64,000 nt of DNA from Ascarosepion bandense (GCA_037127315.1 JBBBDQ010001185.1:874001-938000), one strand, 5' to 3'. Positions 22,870-34,439 are shown, numbered from the stretch's first letter. Translations and numbers: made by a program. The notes: generated from the letters alone by a model not told the origin.

Positions 22870-24370
22870 TCATTAGAATAAAAAATAAGACATACAAAAG
22901 GCGATAGAACTCCCGAGAAGTCAACAGCCAGCTAACTAGAGGCTGTGTCTCAATAAATCACTGTGGAGAAGGCAATGGGGAAATAACTCCACTTTTACGC
23001 CCAAGAATTATCATGGCTATGAAAAAACAAAGTATGAAACCTAACAGCATGAAGGGGGTTAAGTCTAAAAGAAGTAAGGAGTGACATGCACAACAGATGT
23101 CACCTGTCATTCAGCAACTGTTAGCTTAAACAGCATAAAGAGGATAAAACACCTCAAAACTGATCCCTCACTCAGAAAGGAACAACATGAATGACAGATG
23201 TGACCAGACAGTTATCCAACAACTGTTTGCACTGAAAAAAAACAAAAAAACTCTCAGAACATGGATGACAGAATGTTGAACAACTGTGGCTAGCTGAAAA
23301 ATGTAAAGCAAGAGAAGAGTAGATTAAACAACATTTTACGTATAAGTGAAACTAGATGGCCATAGGACTATATATGCAGGCGGTGAAAATAATGAAAAAA
23401 AGAGTTGGGTTGAAATTAATTCTTATGATTAAACCAAAAGGAAACCCCTTGAACATATCTGTTATAGTCATGTATGCACCAAGATCACCAAGTACAGAGG
23501 AAGAAATTAAATCTTTCTACTTCAAGCTAAACAATAACAAGGCTCAGTGTAAATCACAAGAAATTAGAATTATCATGGCAGACATAATGCCAAAGTAGGC
23601 AAGGAGAGGGAAGAAGTAATAGTTAGCATGTTTGGACTAGGAAACTGCAATGACGATAGAGAAAAATGGGTCAAATGATGCAAATGAACAGGTAATAACC
23701 AACAACTGGTTCCAAGAACATCCAAGGTGACCATGGACATGGAAAAGCCCAGGAAGAGAAACTAAAAACCAAATCAACTACATAACTATCAACAAGCAAT
23801 TCAGGAATACAGTTATTCACTGCAAAACCTATCCAAGTGCTGACTGGAAACAACAATCTCCTAGTTATATGTAAACTTAAAATGAAACTTTGAAAATTGA
23901 AGCTGCCTAATGCAACACCCAAATTGCAATAACAGATGCTTGAATGACTCAAACCAGCAGAAAAAATAAATGAACAACGTGTAAAAAAAATGGTATGAGA
24001 TACAAATTGGAAACAGAAATTTGAAATGGGACCCAGAAAGAGAACCTTTAGTGACATTAACAAACAACATCATCCAAAAAGAAAACGGACGTAGAAGGAA
24101 AAATAAGATCACAAATGAAATCCTCAACATGATGCAAAGGAGACAGAAAACAATGTCAAGACATGGAACAAAATACAGAAAGCTACACAAGGAAATAAAG
24201 AACAAATGCAGGCAGGGTAAAGAAGAATTGCTAAATGACAAATGTGCAGAAAAAAGAGAGATGACAAAGGTGATATGCATAAAAAAAAAATAAGAAAATT
24301 AACAGGATAAAAACACGCTCATCAACAGGATGCATGAAATCCAAAGACAGAATATTAAAGGAAAAAAAAA
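22870..24370 (+). mobile_element. RTE-like LINE, 5' leader and endonuclease region, decayed
   Basis: On the plus strand, 23450-23600 reads ISVIVMYAPRSPSTEEEIKS then EIRIIMADIMPK. This matches the apurinic endonuclease core (VYAPT....E..F...L, then IIMGDFNAK), with the catalytic DFN lost. A heavily broken remainder follows to a conserved post-endonuclease linker at 24021-24290 (NEILNMMQRRQKTMSRHG and GKEELLNDKCAEKREM). The left part (22870-23340) looks like the leader, with the phrase 'caacaactgtttgc' and relatives repeated at about 23118, 23217 and 23275. No RT follows, so the copy is 3'-truncated or interrupted. Confidence 0.75.
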
Positions 24371-24436
24371 AAAGCTTCAGTGATATTGAAGATCTCTTCC
24401 ACAACAAAAGAGAACAATGGACATACTGACAAGCTG

Positions 24437-24600
24437 GAAATAAATAAATTTTATTACTTAAATATACTGAGAGATATACTGATACACGTCTCATGAAAAG
24501 ACTTAACCAGTATAAAAATATTTCCTGGGATTGAAACTGTTACAAATCAGGTGTCTGGCTGGGGACAAATCTAATCTAATACAATGTTGACAGATGAACA
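24437..24600. repeat. Left arm of a 1.6-kb-spaced inverted repeat
   Basis: The run 'aataaattttattactta', 'gatatactgatacac', 'ttaaccagtata', 'caggtgt' and 'ggctggggacaa' recurs in reverse complement at 26045-26205, with similar order and spacing. It is either the end of a composite repeat or two oppositely inserted copies. Confidence 0.75.
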
Positions 24601-24649
24601 AAACTGTAAATGCTAACCTCCAAGATAGTGACACTACATTGAATCCATT

Positions 24650-24788
24650 GCTAGGTCAGCTCCTAAGAAAGTTAGTTCAGTGTGTCATGCTAGACAATTT
24701 TTCTCTCCAAAATCTATCTTGCATATCTCTAAGTCTACCATTCATCTATGTCTCAAATAATGCTACCACATATGGTCCAGTTCTCCTG

Positions 24789-24828
<40 letters not shown>

Positions 24829-25285
24829 TCTTGATAAAAATCCCAAAAATCAACAATATTATTGGCCCTAATTTGGCATCTCAGCTTCAGTCACTTTCCC
24901 ACCACTGCAAAGTTGCCTCTCTCTCTGCCTTTTCTTTACTTTAATGGATAAGCTTTTTGCTTTAGTACCTAGACTTTATGAATTTAAGTGCAGGACTAGA
25001 TTAGCAAATAGGTCTTATCAATTTATAGCCAAATTGGCTAGATGTAACTGTAAGTTCTAAGCTAACAGATTCTTTTCTCACACTTCTTATTTGTGGAACT
25101 TACTTCCAAATCCATGATTTCTAGTTAAAAATGCAATATCAACTGTTATCTACTGTCTTCCTGATTACTCTTCTATCATTCTCACTCCTTAGCAATGGTT
25201 CTATTTTTTTAATTCTTTTACACCTAGTAACTGCTTGTGTTTCAGTGGCCTTGCTTGGAGTAAATTTGATTTAAAAAAAAAATCA
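24650..25285 (+). mobile_element. Jockey/CR1-like LINE 3' end
   Basis: Plus-strand pieces read SVCHARQFFSPKSILHISKS and CYHIW (24680-24770), equivalent to the thumb of the copy at 1-2272. After a (TA)n run comes a segment equal to GPDLAAQLQPLSH (24868-24905) and the characteristic end 'agtggccttgcttggagtaa' with an A tail at 25275-25285. It is 5'-truncated and frameshifted. Confidence 0.82.
24790..24825. repeat. (AT)n microsatellite
   Basis: A dinucleotide run of about 36 bp inside the LINE 3' end, interrupting its former reading frame. Confidence 0.95.
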
Positions 25286-26044
25286 CCTTGTTAGAAATAC
25301 TAAACTTTCCCAACAAAAATAGGATGTAATGCTCCTTCCTATCAGCCCATAGTTCACCAAAACCATAAATAGCTTCTTTTTCCCACCTTGGTCGTCCAAA
25401 ATGTTCAACACTGTTTGATCTATGAATTGATTTCTTTAGCCCTCATTCTGCTCCACATTGTGATGAATTGGTTGCAGACAGGCTAAGGATTTGTTGTCAA
25501 TATCCCACCTTGGTTCAATCTAAACAGGGTGAAGGTGTACAGTAATAATGAAAAAAATTAAATACTCGAAAAATGATGAATAATAAAAAAAAAAATATTA
25601 CAATTTATCTCTAGTATATTATGCAATGACTTCGTTAGTAGTGTACATGCAGAGTTGTCAATCTAAATTGTCCCAAATCGGATGCGACACTTGGTTAAAC
25701 TGATAAAGGTTGGCTGGAGTATAGTTAATGAAGTTTGTTCAGTTGATTTTTGGTAATTTCTTGGTAAGTCTGGCTCAAGGCTGATGTTTCAGAGTTACGC
25801 TTATGCGTGCAGTCACTCACTGTCCATCATCTTTGCCCAAATCTCAGAATTGTGCCTCATCACGCATTCACTTTTATTGATATCAGCCCTGAACTAGTGC
25901 AGAAGCAAGGGGGCAGTTGATAAATTATATTTCCAACTTTGTCGTCTTCCACTCTCTTGGGTAATGGTTGAAGGCAGGTGCCCACACCTCTTCCTCTGTA
26001 TTGTTTTAAAAAAATAAATAAATAAATAAATATACATTTACCAG
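25286..26044. other. Unclassified sequence between LINE tail and inverted-repeat arm
   Basis: Includes a moderately GC-rich portion (25660-26000) without a coherent frame and an (AAAT)n run at 26009-26033. It lies inside the inverted repeat and may be the body of an unknown element. Confidence 0.4.
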
Positions 26045-26205
26045 TTAAATTTCCTTCACATGGTTTCAGATCCCAAACACCTGACTTGTCCCCAGCCACC
26101 TAGGGAATATTTGTATACTGGTTAATTCTTTTATGAGAAGTGTATCAGTATACCTCTCCATATATCTAAGTAATAAAATTTATTAATTACCAGCAACCAA
26201 ATAGT
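26045..26205. repeat. Right arm of the inverted repeat
   Basis: Reverse complement of the arm at 24437-24600: 'ttgtccccagcc', 'tatactggttaa', 'gtgtatcagtata' and 'taagtaataaaatttatt' in the reversed order. Similarity is roughly four in five bases by eye. Confidence 0.75.
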
Positions 26206-27689
26206 ATCGCAAGTATACAAGCTAAGTGCTTTCATTAGAAAAAAAGATTGAGATATTTTAAACAAATTTTCTTTCCTATTTAGAAATCTAAAATATCTAT
26301 TACCATTTCCAATCTAAACATGTAATATTGGGGAAAGCTGCCTTACACAAAGATACACAACATTATCAGAAAATAAGAATGGTACCTTCAATAAATTTAA
26401 AGCTTATTAGTAATTTTTTTAACATTTTATGAACAAGCGTCTTCATATGTAATTCAATAAAATATGAAATGGCTTACAATATTCTTTTTAGATTTTAAAG
26501 ATTACTGGGTAGTTAAAAGATATGTATGATAAAAGAGTTCATGTATTCATCAATTAATTTATGCCATCCTTAAATTTCCAAAAATAAAGCTGTCAATAAA
26601 TCATTCAACATATCAGAAAAATAACCACTCCATGTTAAAAAAAAATCATTTTCTGCTATATTTTAAACTAAAAGTAAGTAATATTTGATTCAATTCAGAT
26701 TAATCAAACTTTAAAATCAGCTAATTTTCCTCAAGTAACATTTTTGAAAAATGAAAATTATTTTGTGTTAACAGATCTTTCAATATGGATGAATTTAGAA
26801 ATTTTATTGATGAAGAGAAAAAAAATTCCAAGCAATCTACATCCAGTTTGAAATACATTAAAGTTTTTTTGTGTATTGAGAATATTAAATTTAATGTGTT
26901 ACTTTGGAATTAAAACTAAAATTAAAGCATCATAAAAGATTCATTTTTTAAATGCATTTTAAACAAAGGTATACAATTATATCATGCCCCACCTAAAAAT
27001 CTTGAAATTGCTAGGGGAAGAATATTTGCCTGTATTTTCTAAAGGAACAACTTTTTACATTTATCCTTTGTAAAGAAAAACATCTAAGACAAAGCTTATC
27101 AACAAAGACTTGTTCCTTCTAAACTGAATATCTTCCCAACACTAACAATACCAACAAGCTACCAATGATTTCTCTCTATACTTGTTTCTTTTTTCTTAAA
27201 CAATATACCTTTTACAAAAACACAGAAAACACAATAGGCAATGTCTATTTACAGTGAAATTAGGAAGCAAGTGATGCTTTCAGTTGCTGATGACAAGTGC
27301 ACATTACAAAGGGTGTAGCTAACATGAGGGAAATCACTTGTGGCAATTTTGTATCATTAGTCAAATGAAGATTACTTTTACAGAAAGTTACTTTTGTACT
27401 CAAACAAAATTTTATTGATACACATAGTTGCAACATTTCTTGGGATGAACAACAAATAATACAAGAAGTTTCATCTAGGAATTGAGATTGCATGGAATAA
27501 CAGAAAAGAAAAGAAGAATATCTCCGTTCAGAAATTTAGGATGAAATAGATTTTATTCATTTGGCATAGATAACTTTAGAAGAAGAATAGAGAAAAAGGT
27601 GAAATGGAAATAAAAAAAAGAAAAAGTATAGGATAAAATTATGAAAAACTCAGATGTAAGAAAGCATGAAATTTTATATATTTATATAT
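26206..27689. other. AT-rich intron stretch, nothing recognised
   Basis: No repeat or exon was recognised. The minus-strand frame at 27260-27493 has a cysteine-rich translation that I cannot assign. Confidence 0.45.
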
Positions 27690-28864
27690 ATTGTGACGTT
27701 GCACTGGGTTCGCTAAGAGGGGGCTTCTCACAAACCCAGCAATTGGCAGGGAGTGCCATTACGTTTGTTCCATACAATACCAAATTCCTCTCCGTCTCCC
27801 ATTTTTATATCCAGATTTGAATTTATAGGTTATAAAATCATCCAAAAGTTGGATGATGGAATTTACCAATCTCTGGTTGGCTCAGGGTGGGGTGGGGGGG
27901 TAACAATGCAACAATATTAGAGATGATGAACGGAAAGAAAATGATCAACAGTACGATAAAAATCAAAATCCAAACAGCAATATATATTTATACGTATATT
28001 TAGACAGAACTGCAAACATTTAGCAACATATTGTACAAAATGCACAAAATAAAAAAAGAGAATAAAAATAAAACAAAATAATAATGTCTCTCAAAGTTTT
28101 TCTCTTTTATGTGCAGAGTTCATTGCCTGGCCAGGGCTAAACGTCTTTATTTAGTTTTTTTTTTTTCTAGGATCCTTTTTTAACATTTTTATATGTCTCT
28201 TTTTTTTTGTTTAAGCCCACGTGCATCCAAAGATTTTATTCACTTGTTTTGTTTTTTTTCTCTTTTAGAAATTCTGCAGTTACATTTAATCAAACAAAGT
28301 TTCAGACAAATGTTTCATTCATTTCTCTTTTTTTCATTTAAAACTTATTTCTAAAGGCCTTTCGATTCGAAGAGGGTATGGCTAAAGAAAGATCGGTACT
28401 TATCTTACACCCATAGGGTGACATTCCTTTTCTTGCCGGTGATTTGTTTTCTTTTTTTCGAGGAGATATAACTTGTCTCGGAGTAATGAAAATTTCATAC
28501 CTTATCCAGGGAATCTCAGATCATAACTGATTATTAATTTTAACAATTGCTCACACATGGGTTCCTTTTTGGCATGCAAAGCAACCTTTGACCACTCAGC
28601 AAGTGTGGAACTCCACTGGCACAATTCTGTCATCCCCTTTTCCGGTCAACGTCCACATACACACTAATGAAACAATACTCACAAGGTGAGAGTGAGGGTT
28701 GTTGCTCTCTCTTCATTTACCTAATGTTTGTATAGAGGGAACATGACACCAATCTTTTTCCCTCTTTTAACAATCACTCCAAGAAAATATGTGAATGCGA
28801 TTTTCACTTTCAACGACCGATGGGTTGAAAAGGTGGTGGGGTGTCTCTCTCTACGAAAACCTTG

Positions 28865-28868
<4 letters not shown>
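27690..28868. other. Unclassified GC-richer block
   Basis: From 'tgtgacgttgcactggg' (about 27691) to the TA run at 28869 the sequence keeps more C, G and CpG than the surrounding intron and long pyrimidine tracts (28145-28330). No protein-like frame of useful length was seen. The TGTGACG start resembles LTR starts of some retroelements, but no second copy is present, so this is only a suggestion. Confidence 0.35.

Positions 28869-28915
<47 letters not shown>
28869..28915. repeat. (TA)n microsatellite, 47 bp
   Basis: A pure TA run directly next to the left arm of a long hairpin. Confidence 0.97.
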
Positions 28916-28918
<3 letters not shown>

Positions 28919-29053
28919 CCATTTGTAAACGAGTTATTAAGCGACCTAGGATTCTACCACGAGTGGTGTCTTCAGGTGATTTGTAAATTGCCTGAAGACA
29001 TCACTCATGGTAGAAACCTAGGTCGCGTAATAACTCGTTTACAAATGGAAAAT
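28914..29053. repeat. 63-bp inverted repeat hairpin, possible MITE
   Basis: The left arm 28914-28976 (starting 'attttccatttgtaaacgag') and right arm 28991-29053 are reverse complements with about four mismatches in 63, separated by a 14-base loop (28977-28990). Such a foldback next to TA repeats is what a small inverted-repeat transposon could leave. It contains no coding sequence. Confidence 0.88.
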
Positions 29054-29590
29054 ATTCAAAAGTTCTACAATATAATTGTCTTGAACACTTTTTAATACAA
29101 ATGTGCACTGGTCTAACCTTATTATGACCAGAAACTAAGTAATTAAACAATATATATATGGCCATATCACAATTCGGTATCTATCAATTCATTATATGCT
29201 CGCTCATATGATCCTTATTAGCCTAAGTATTGACACAATCATAGCTACCTGTCTCCACATGCCTGTACATACATGCAATTACATAGACTGTTTTCTATTC
29301 TACTCAAATATTTCTGTTAAATCCCATAACAAATGAACATTGTGTCTATTCTGGTATTCTTCAGACCGGAGATTGCTTTGTTTTGATTGGTCCATCCTAT
29401 CTTTGTAACAACACTTCCCCGATTAAGGGGATTTAGCTACTCTGTTAAACTTTTAAAACCCTCAAACTTGTAATTAAATTCATCGCCTGATAAGACACAG
29501 ATAATGTCAAAACAAAATGGCTACTTATGTAGTGATATTATAACATATTTATGTCATATAATGACAAATATGAAAGTTATATATAAAAAT
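29054..29590. other. Intron stretch, nothing recognised
   Basis: AT-rich with a slightly GC-richer part at 29340-29440. No family was recognised. Confidence 0.4.
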
Positions 29591-30115
29591 ACTAGAAGTA
29601 TAGCCCGACGTTGCCCGGGTGTCATGAAAGCTTTAAAACTAATCCATGGTTCTGGAGCTCAGACTCTTTGGACGTTGGCATGAAGGCTAAAAAGCAATAG
29701 TTGTTTCCAGTTAAAGCAAAATCGTAGACTGAAAGAAAAATGAATGGATGTAAGTGAAATTTTGATTTCCTGGTATCAATATCAAATAAGTTTTTCTGTC
29801 ATAAACTGAATTATATATATTATTGATTTTCTGCACTATTGTAAGAACTGCAACCTTGAAACTTCTGAATATCATTTCTTATATCTTTGTCTATGAGTGT
29901 ATCAAATTTGATTGAAATCAGACCACTCCTATAATCCGATTTTTTCGATTATCAATTTTTATCGGGGTACCTTGACACAAAACCTAGCATTGAACACTCG
30001 CAGACGCTTATAGTACAACTGTGTAAATTTTCAAGAAAATCAGTTCAGCAGTATCTATAGGTAATGGACACACACATACACACACACACAGACAAAGTTC
30101 CATTTATAAATAAGT
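29590..30115 (+). repeat. Dispersed repeat with 'cccgacgttgcccgggt' start
   Basis: Starts 'actagaagtatagcccgacg' and ends in a CA-rich stretch ('ggacacacacatacacac') followed by 'ttccatttataaataagttt'. Sequences starting with actag...ccg.cgttgcccggg and ending with acaga.a.a...ttt.tatataa.ta.at are a common repeat layout in invertebrates. I cannot name the family with confidence. No coding frame was seen. Confidence 0.55.
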
Positions 30116-30237
30116 TTAGATAATTGTTCCAGTGAATAAAGCTTAGACTCTGACTGTTGTGCAGGGAACACTTGATAGATTCTTGATCTACTAAATAAAA
30201 TAACTTTACGTGAAAGATTACATAAAGAGTACATAAA

Positions 30238-30850
30238 GAAAAGTTAGTAAAGTGTGTGTGTGTATGTATGACAGAAAAGTTAGTAAAGTATCTATCGCCT
30301 GGTTCACACTCCACCCACATCTATTGAACAGGTTAAGAGGCTCATCCCTTGTTCCCTGTTTAGGATGTGGTTTCCAGCTTTCTCTTTTCCAATCTTTTCA
30401 CTATTACGTAGCCCCTGCACATCAGTGGCGTTGCCGCCTTGCTCGGGGTAATACAATTATAAATAAATAAAAAAAAAAGTGTGTGTATGTGTATGTATGA
30501 CAGAAAAGTTAGCAGAGAGTGCATGTGGCAGAAAAGTTAGCAGAGAGAGAGTGAGTGACAGAAAAGTCGGCGCGGAGAGACAGTGCGTGACAGAAAAGTC
30601 GGCGCGGAGAGACAGTGCGTGACAGAAAAGTCGGCGCAGAGAGACGGTGCATGACAGAAAAGTCGGCGCAGAGAGACGGTGCGTGACAGAAAAGTCGGCG
30701 CGGAGAGACGGTGCGTGACAGAAAAGTTAGCGCAGAGATGGTGTGTGACAGAAAAGTTTGCAGAGTGAGAGGGTGTGTGACAGAAAAGTTTGCAGAGTGA
30801 GAGGGTGTGTGACAGAAAAATTAGCAGACAGAGAAGGGCAGAAAAAATAC
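30238..30850. repeat. GC-rich minisatellite, 32-bp unit, interrupted
   Basis: Units begin 'gacagaaaagt(c/t)(g/a)gcgc' at 30499, 30527, 30557, 30589, 30621, 30653, 30685, 30717, 30747, 30779, 30811 and 30837. Most spacings are exactly 32, with edge units of 26-30. The most uniform units (30557-30716) carry two or three CpGs each. One more unit start lies at 30270, left of an inserted LINE tail (30290-30479). Edge units are AT-richer and diverged, as expected for an array homogenised at its centre. Confidence 0.93.
30290..30479 (+). mobile_element. Jockey/CR1-like LINE 3' tail inserted in the minisatellite
   Basis: The segment 'agcccctgcacatcagtgg', 'cgttgccgccttgctcgggg' and an AAATA-rich tail ending at 30479 is the 3' end of the family at 1-2272 and 24650-25285. 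It is heavily 5'-truncated (about 190 bp) and flanked on both sides by gtgtgtatg / gacagaaaagtta array sequence. It is the best preserved of the three ends. Confidence 0.85.
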
Positions 30851-31629
30851 CAAATAGAGAGAAAAAGGAAGGGAGAAAGAAGTAGCAGGAGTAGCAAAAA
30901 GGATACAAAAAATTGTTAGATAAACAGAGGGATAAAACTGAAGACAGAAAGTGAATGAGACAAAAGTAACAGCAAATAAAATTACAGCTTGATAATATGA
31001 TAGCAGAGGGTGGGTAGAAAAAAAGACCTATTAGGAAAATAGAAAAATAGTTAACAGAGAAAGTTGGAAGAAAAAAGGGAGGGAAAATTGAGAGAAAGTA
31101 AACAGAAAAATGTTTTCAAATAAAAAAAATAAAAATAAAACACAGAAGTTAGAAGATAGGGAAATATTTATGGCTCAACCCACTTCACAAAATCTGAAAG
31201 ATTGATTAAATATCAATTTTTTCTTTTTAAATAACTTGCTCATGGTGAAAACTTTTCAGTACAACATTCTCATGTATGTGTATGATATAGAAAACATTTC
31301 TTTTTTTTAAACATTCATACATACTTAAAAAATTTGGTTCCTTCAACAGCTAAAAGATTTACATTAATTTTTAAGTAAATGCAGGCATGCAATACAGACT
31401 TATAACAGATAATTATTTAAAATTCTTGGAAAGAGAAGAAAAAAATGGATGGGCATGCAAAAGATGTGGCTGCTGTAATTCTACAAAATTAATTTTGCAA
31501 CTTCATAAATGCCCTATATTATTTAACTTGTTTATTTAAATAAGCCTTCACAAAAGACATGTTAGAAAAATACACACAACTCTGTCTATCATGTCAAGAT
31601 TTATATATATATATATATATATTTTTTAA
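30851..31629. other. Purine-rich flank of the minisatellite and intron
   Basis: 30850-31120 is A/G-rich on the plus strand, with recurring 'gacagaaag' and 'agagaaag' phrases that may be decayed array units. 31176-31260 is one of three related unclassified fragments (others near 33180 and 39030). A (TA)n run lies at 31602-31622. Confidence 0.45.
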
Positions 31630-31634
31630 AAGTA

Positions 31635-31930
31635 CACCCAATTCAAGGCTCATAAGCCACTCATGGTAGAGAGTTACTGAATGATGTGTGTGATATGAAT
31701 CTAAAAATAAATAGAAGGAAGTGAAGATTACAAAATAAGGAGGATAAACAGAGATTGACCCTTGACTTTAAGAAGTTCTGATTGTAATGTTTAGGTGGAA
31801 AACATCCCTATGGAAGTTTGTGTCACAAAATAGCAGTTCTCGAGAAACATTTAGCTGACTGGAACTTCTTCTTTACAAATAGTATATAGAGAAAATGTAG
31901 TTGATTCAACTCTGTAGACTTATCATGGTA
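31635..31930 (-). mobile_element. Jockey/CR1-like LINE fragment, antisense
   Basis: 'aagccactcatggtagagagttactgaatg' (31648 on) and 'acttcttctttacaaatag' (31865) match, in order, 'aagccactcaaggtagtggg' (43499) and 'acttcattcttacaaatag' (43674) in the LINE at 43490-44240. It is therefore a shorter copy of that family's 3' part. Confidence 0.65.
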
Positions 31931-34435
31931 AGTCCAAGCTGTAAATATATATTTATATGAAACAAAAAGAAATAGTAAAAGACAAATAATGATAATGGTT
32001 TAGCACTTTTAGTTCTAGAAATATACCAGGCAGTAAATTGCTAATAAAGTTGCCACTCATTACATTGTGTTATAGCATCTTACTGCTCACCTTATAAAAG
32101 CCCTATGTCTAGACAAGGTCAATTCTTCAACTGCAGAAATTTTTCATTTTTTCTTTATCAGCCAGCTGAATTATTTTTGTATCCAGAATCAAATACTGAC
32201 ATTCACTGCTTAATCAATACAGTGGATATAGTATTTTAGAATCAAATACTTTGCACCAGCAAATTGAAGAAGCCTAATTTATTAGTGATATAATGATCTT
32301 TAGCATTCCACTGTATTTAAAATCCCAAAATAATGTAAACAATATAAAGTAATTAGTTGCAGTCACTTATATAAATAAATAAATGAATAAATAAAAGCCT
32401 TACAAAAAGAGTTTGATTCCAGTTAAAAAATATTAATATTAAAAAATAAATGTGTGAATTTGGTTGATAAGAGCAAAATAAATCCAAAGAAATGCTAGGA
32501 AAGTAGAAAGAAATTATTTTTCAAATAAACCTTCAAACCACATTTTAAAAATGAATGTCAGGAAAAATCCTGAATCTGAGTTGACACTATTTTCTATTCT
32601 CATAAAAATATTTCCTAAAAAAAAAAAAAAGGTTAAAGCAGCTAAAGTATCTAAAAACTCTTGACAACATGACATAAGACTATTTTCTTTTAAGATTTTA
32701 TTAAACTCTTCACATGTAATCCAAACTGTTATAAAATTCATAATTCATAAATCAGTAAATATTTTTTAATTGTTTTCAATAATGGTTGAATTTGTCTTCC
32801 ACTTTAGTTTATATAACAGGTATTTTCTTTTTAATATCACTTATGCAGACACAGGATTCAAGAAACAATCTTTATGATGATTTCTACACCATTACTATGT
32901 GATAATAAAAACAGTAGAAGTACAAAATTAGTTTATATACAAAGATCATCTAATTATCAAAACTTCAGCTAAAGGAAAAAATCCTTGATTTCAAATCTGA
33001 AAACCATTAAGTGAAAATATGATTAAATTATTGACCAGTACAGAGAGGGACTAGAGATATTTAAAAAAAAAAAAAAGAAATGTTCCAGTTGCATTCAAAT
33101 TCAAAGCAATAAAAAAAAAGAAAAATGTCACTAACATTTTTCTTTTGAAGTTATATATGAGGAGGTGCTAAAATTTATTTCTTAGCCCAACCCAATTTCC
33201 ATAATCTAACCAAATAATCAAACATCAAAATATTCATCTGATTCCCTTCTTAGGCAAATAACTTTTCAATAGCATATCATATATGAATATGAGCATTTAA
33301 CTATAAACTGCATATGAAGGATGCAAGTTAATAAGAAAATTAACATGCCAACTCCTGTGTAAATTGGTTAAACATCAGCATAATTATCAGATGAGTCATG
33401 CCCTAAAGGGTAAAAAAAAAAAATGAAAAAAAAACACACACACACATTTAACTACTGTGATTTTCTTAACTGATTACAATTTTCAAGTATGAAAGACATG
33501 TTAAAAATCTAAATGTAGTTCTAGAGACAATTATTAAGAGATTAAAACAGCTACCTCTTTAACAAATGAATTCCATGTCAACAGTCAAAATATTTCTGCA
33601 AAGTATATATTTCATGTATTTGATAAATAAAAAAATATTAAATCAGTCAAGCAACAAATGTGTAGCAATGACCTACTTGTGTCAATTTGACTTTCTGATA
33701 CAAGACCAGCTTTATTATTATTGAGTCAAATTCAAAGTTTTTCAATAAAGCAAACAAACTCAATTTTTCCTATGAAAAATTTATAAGTTTTACACTAACA
33801 GAAAGGTGTTATGAATAAAACATTTTTGAGTTAATTACTAAGAAACAAAATCTTTTAAAGTTATATCAAGTACAATACTATGGCTAGTATTTCTAATAAG
33901 TTCATCAGTTGTTGAATAAAAAAATAAAATATTTCAATAAATAAAAATTAAAGTAGGTAAAATTAAAAATAAATATAATTTTCAATGCAATTTCTCTTGG
34001 AAATAATATAAACATAAAATTATTTAAATAAAAGTCAATCTTTAATAAAATTTTCTTTACTTACTGTTGATGTTTACTATATATCCCAAACATGATAGGG
34101 TGTTCACTGACTGAAGAACTGGAGAGTTTTTGAGTTTAAATAAAATTGAGTGGAGGATAAAGAAGAATGAAAAACGGAAGTTAAAAAAAAAAAAAAAAAA
34201 AAAAGAGTGTGTAGCAAAAAAAAAGAAATAGAGGAATAGTAAAAAACTATGAAAGCAAAAAAATAAATTAGAAAAGATGGAGAAGAAAAATAAGACAGAA
34301 ATTTAATAAAAAGTAAGAGCTGTTAATAAAAAAAAAAGATATAAGAAGATAAGATTCTATAAAAAATGAAATGTTATATATCAAAAAAGGAGACAGAAAA
34401 TGATTGGTGAATGTTAAAATTTCCCAAGACTACAT
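31931..34435. other. AT-rich intron stretch
   Basis: Contains one copy of the unclassified fragment (33150-33290) and several A runs (33063, 33410, 34181-34204). No exon was recognised. Confidence 0.45.
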
Positions 34436-34439
34436 CTGG

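Noticed and set aside
23671..24280. 130- and 139-codon minus-strand frames rich in Phe, Ser and Cys
   Set aside because: Antisense to the RTE-like endonuclease and linker; composition is that of an A-rich template read backwards.
28991..29030. Hammerhead-ribozyme-like core (CTGAAGA ... GAAAC) in the right hairpin arm
   Set aside because: Stem II does not close properly against GAAA (three unpaired bases) and no convincing NUH cleavage site or stem III was found.
28728..29095. Three overlapping plus-strand frames with Tyr-Ile runs
   Set aside because: Produced by the TA run at 28869-28915 and the adjoining hairpin.
30537..30908. 123-codon minus-strand open frame rich in Leu, Ser, Cys and Phe
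   Set aside because: It is a translation of the 32-bp minisatellite and has no independent support.
34181..34204. Poly(A) run as a processed-pseudogene tail
   Set aside because: No transcript-like sequence precedes it on either strand.
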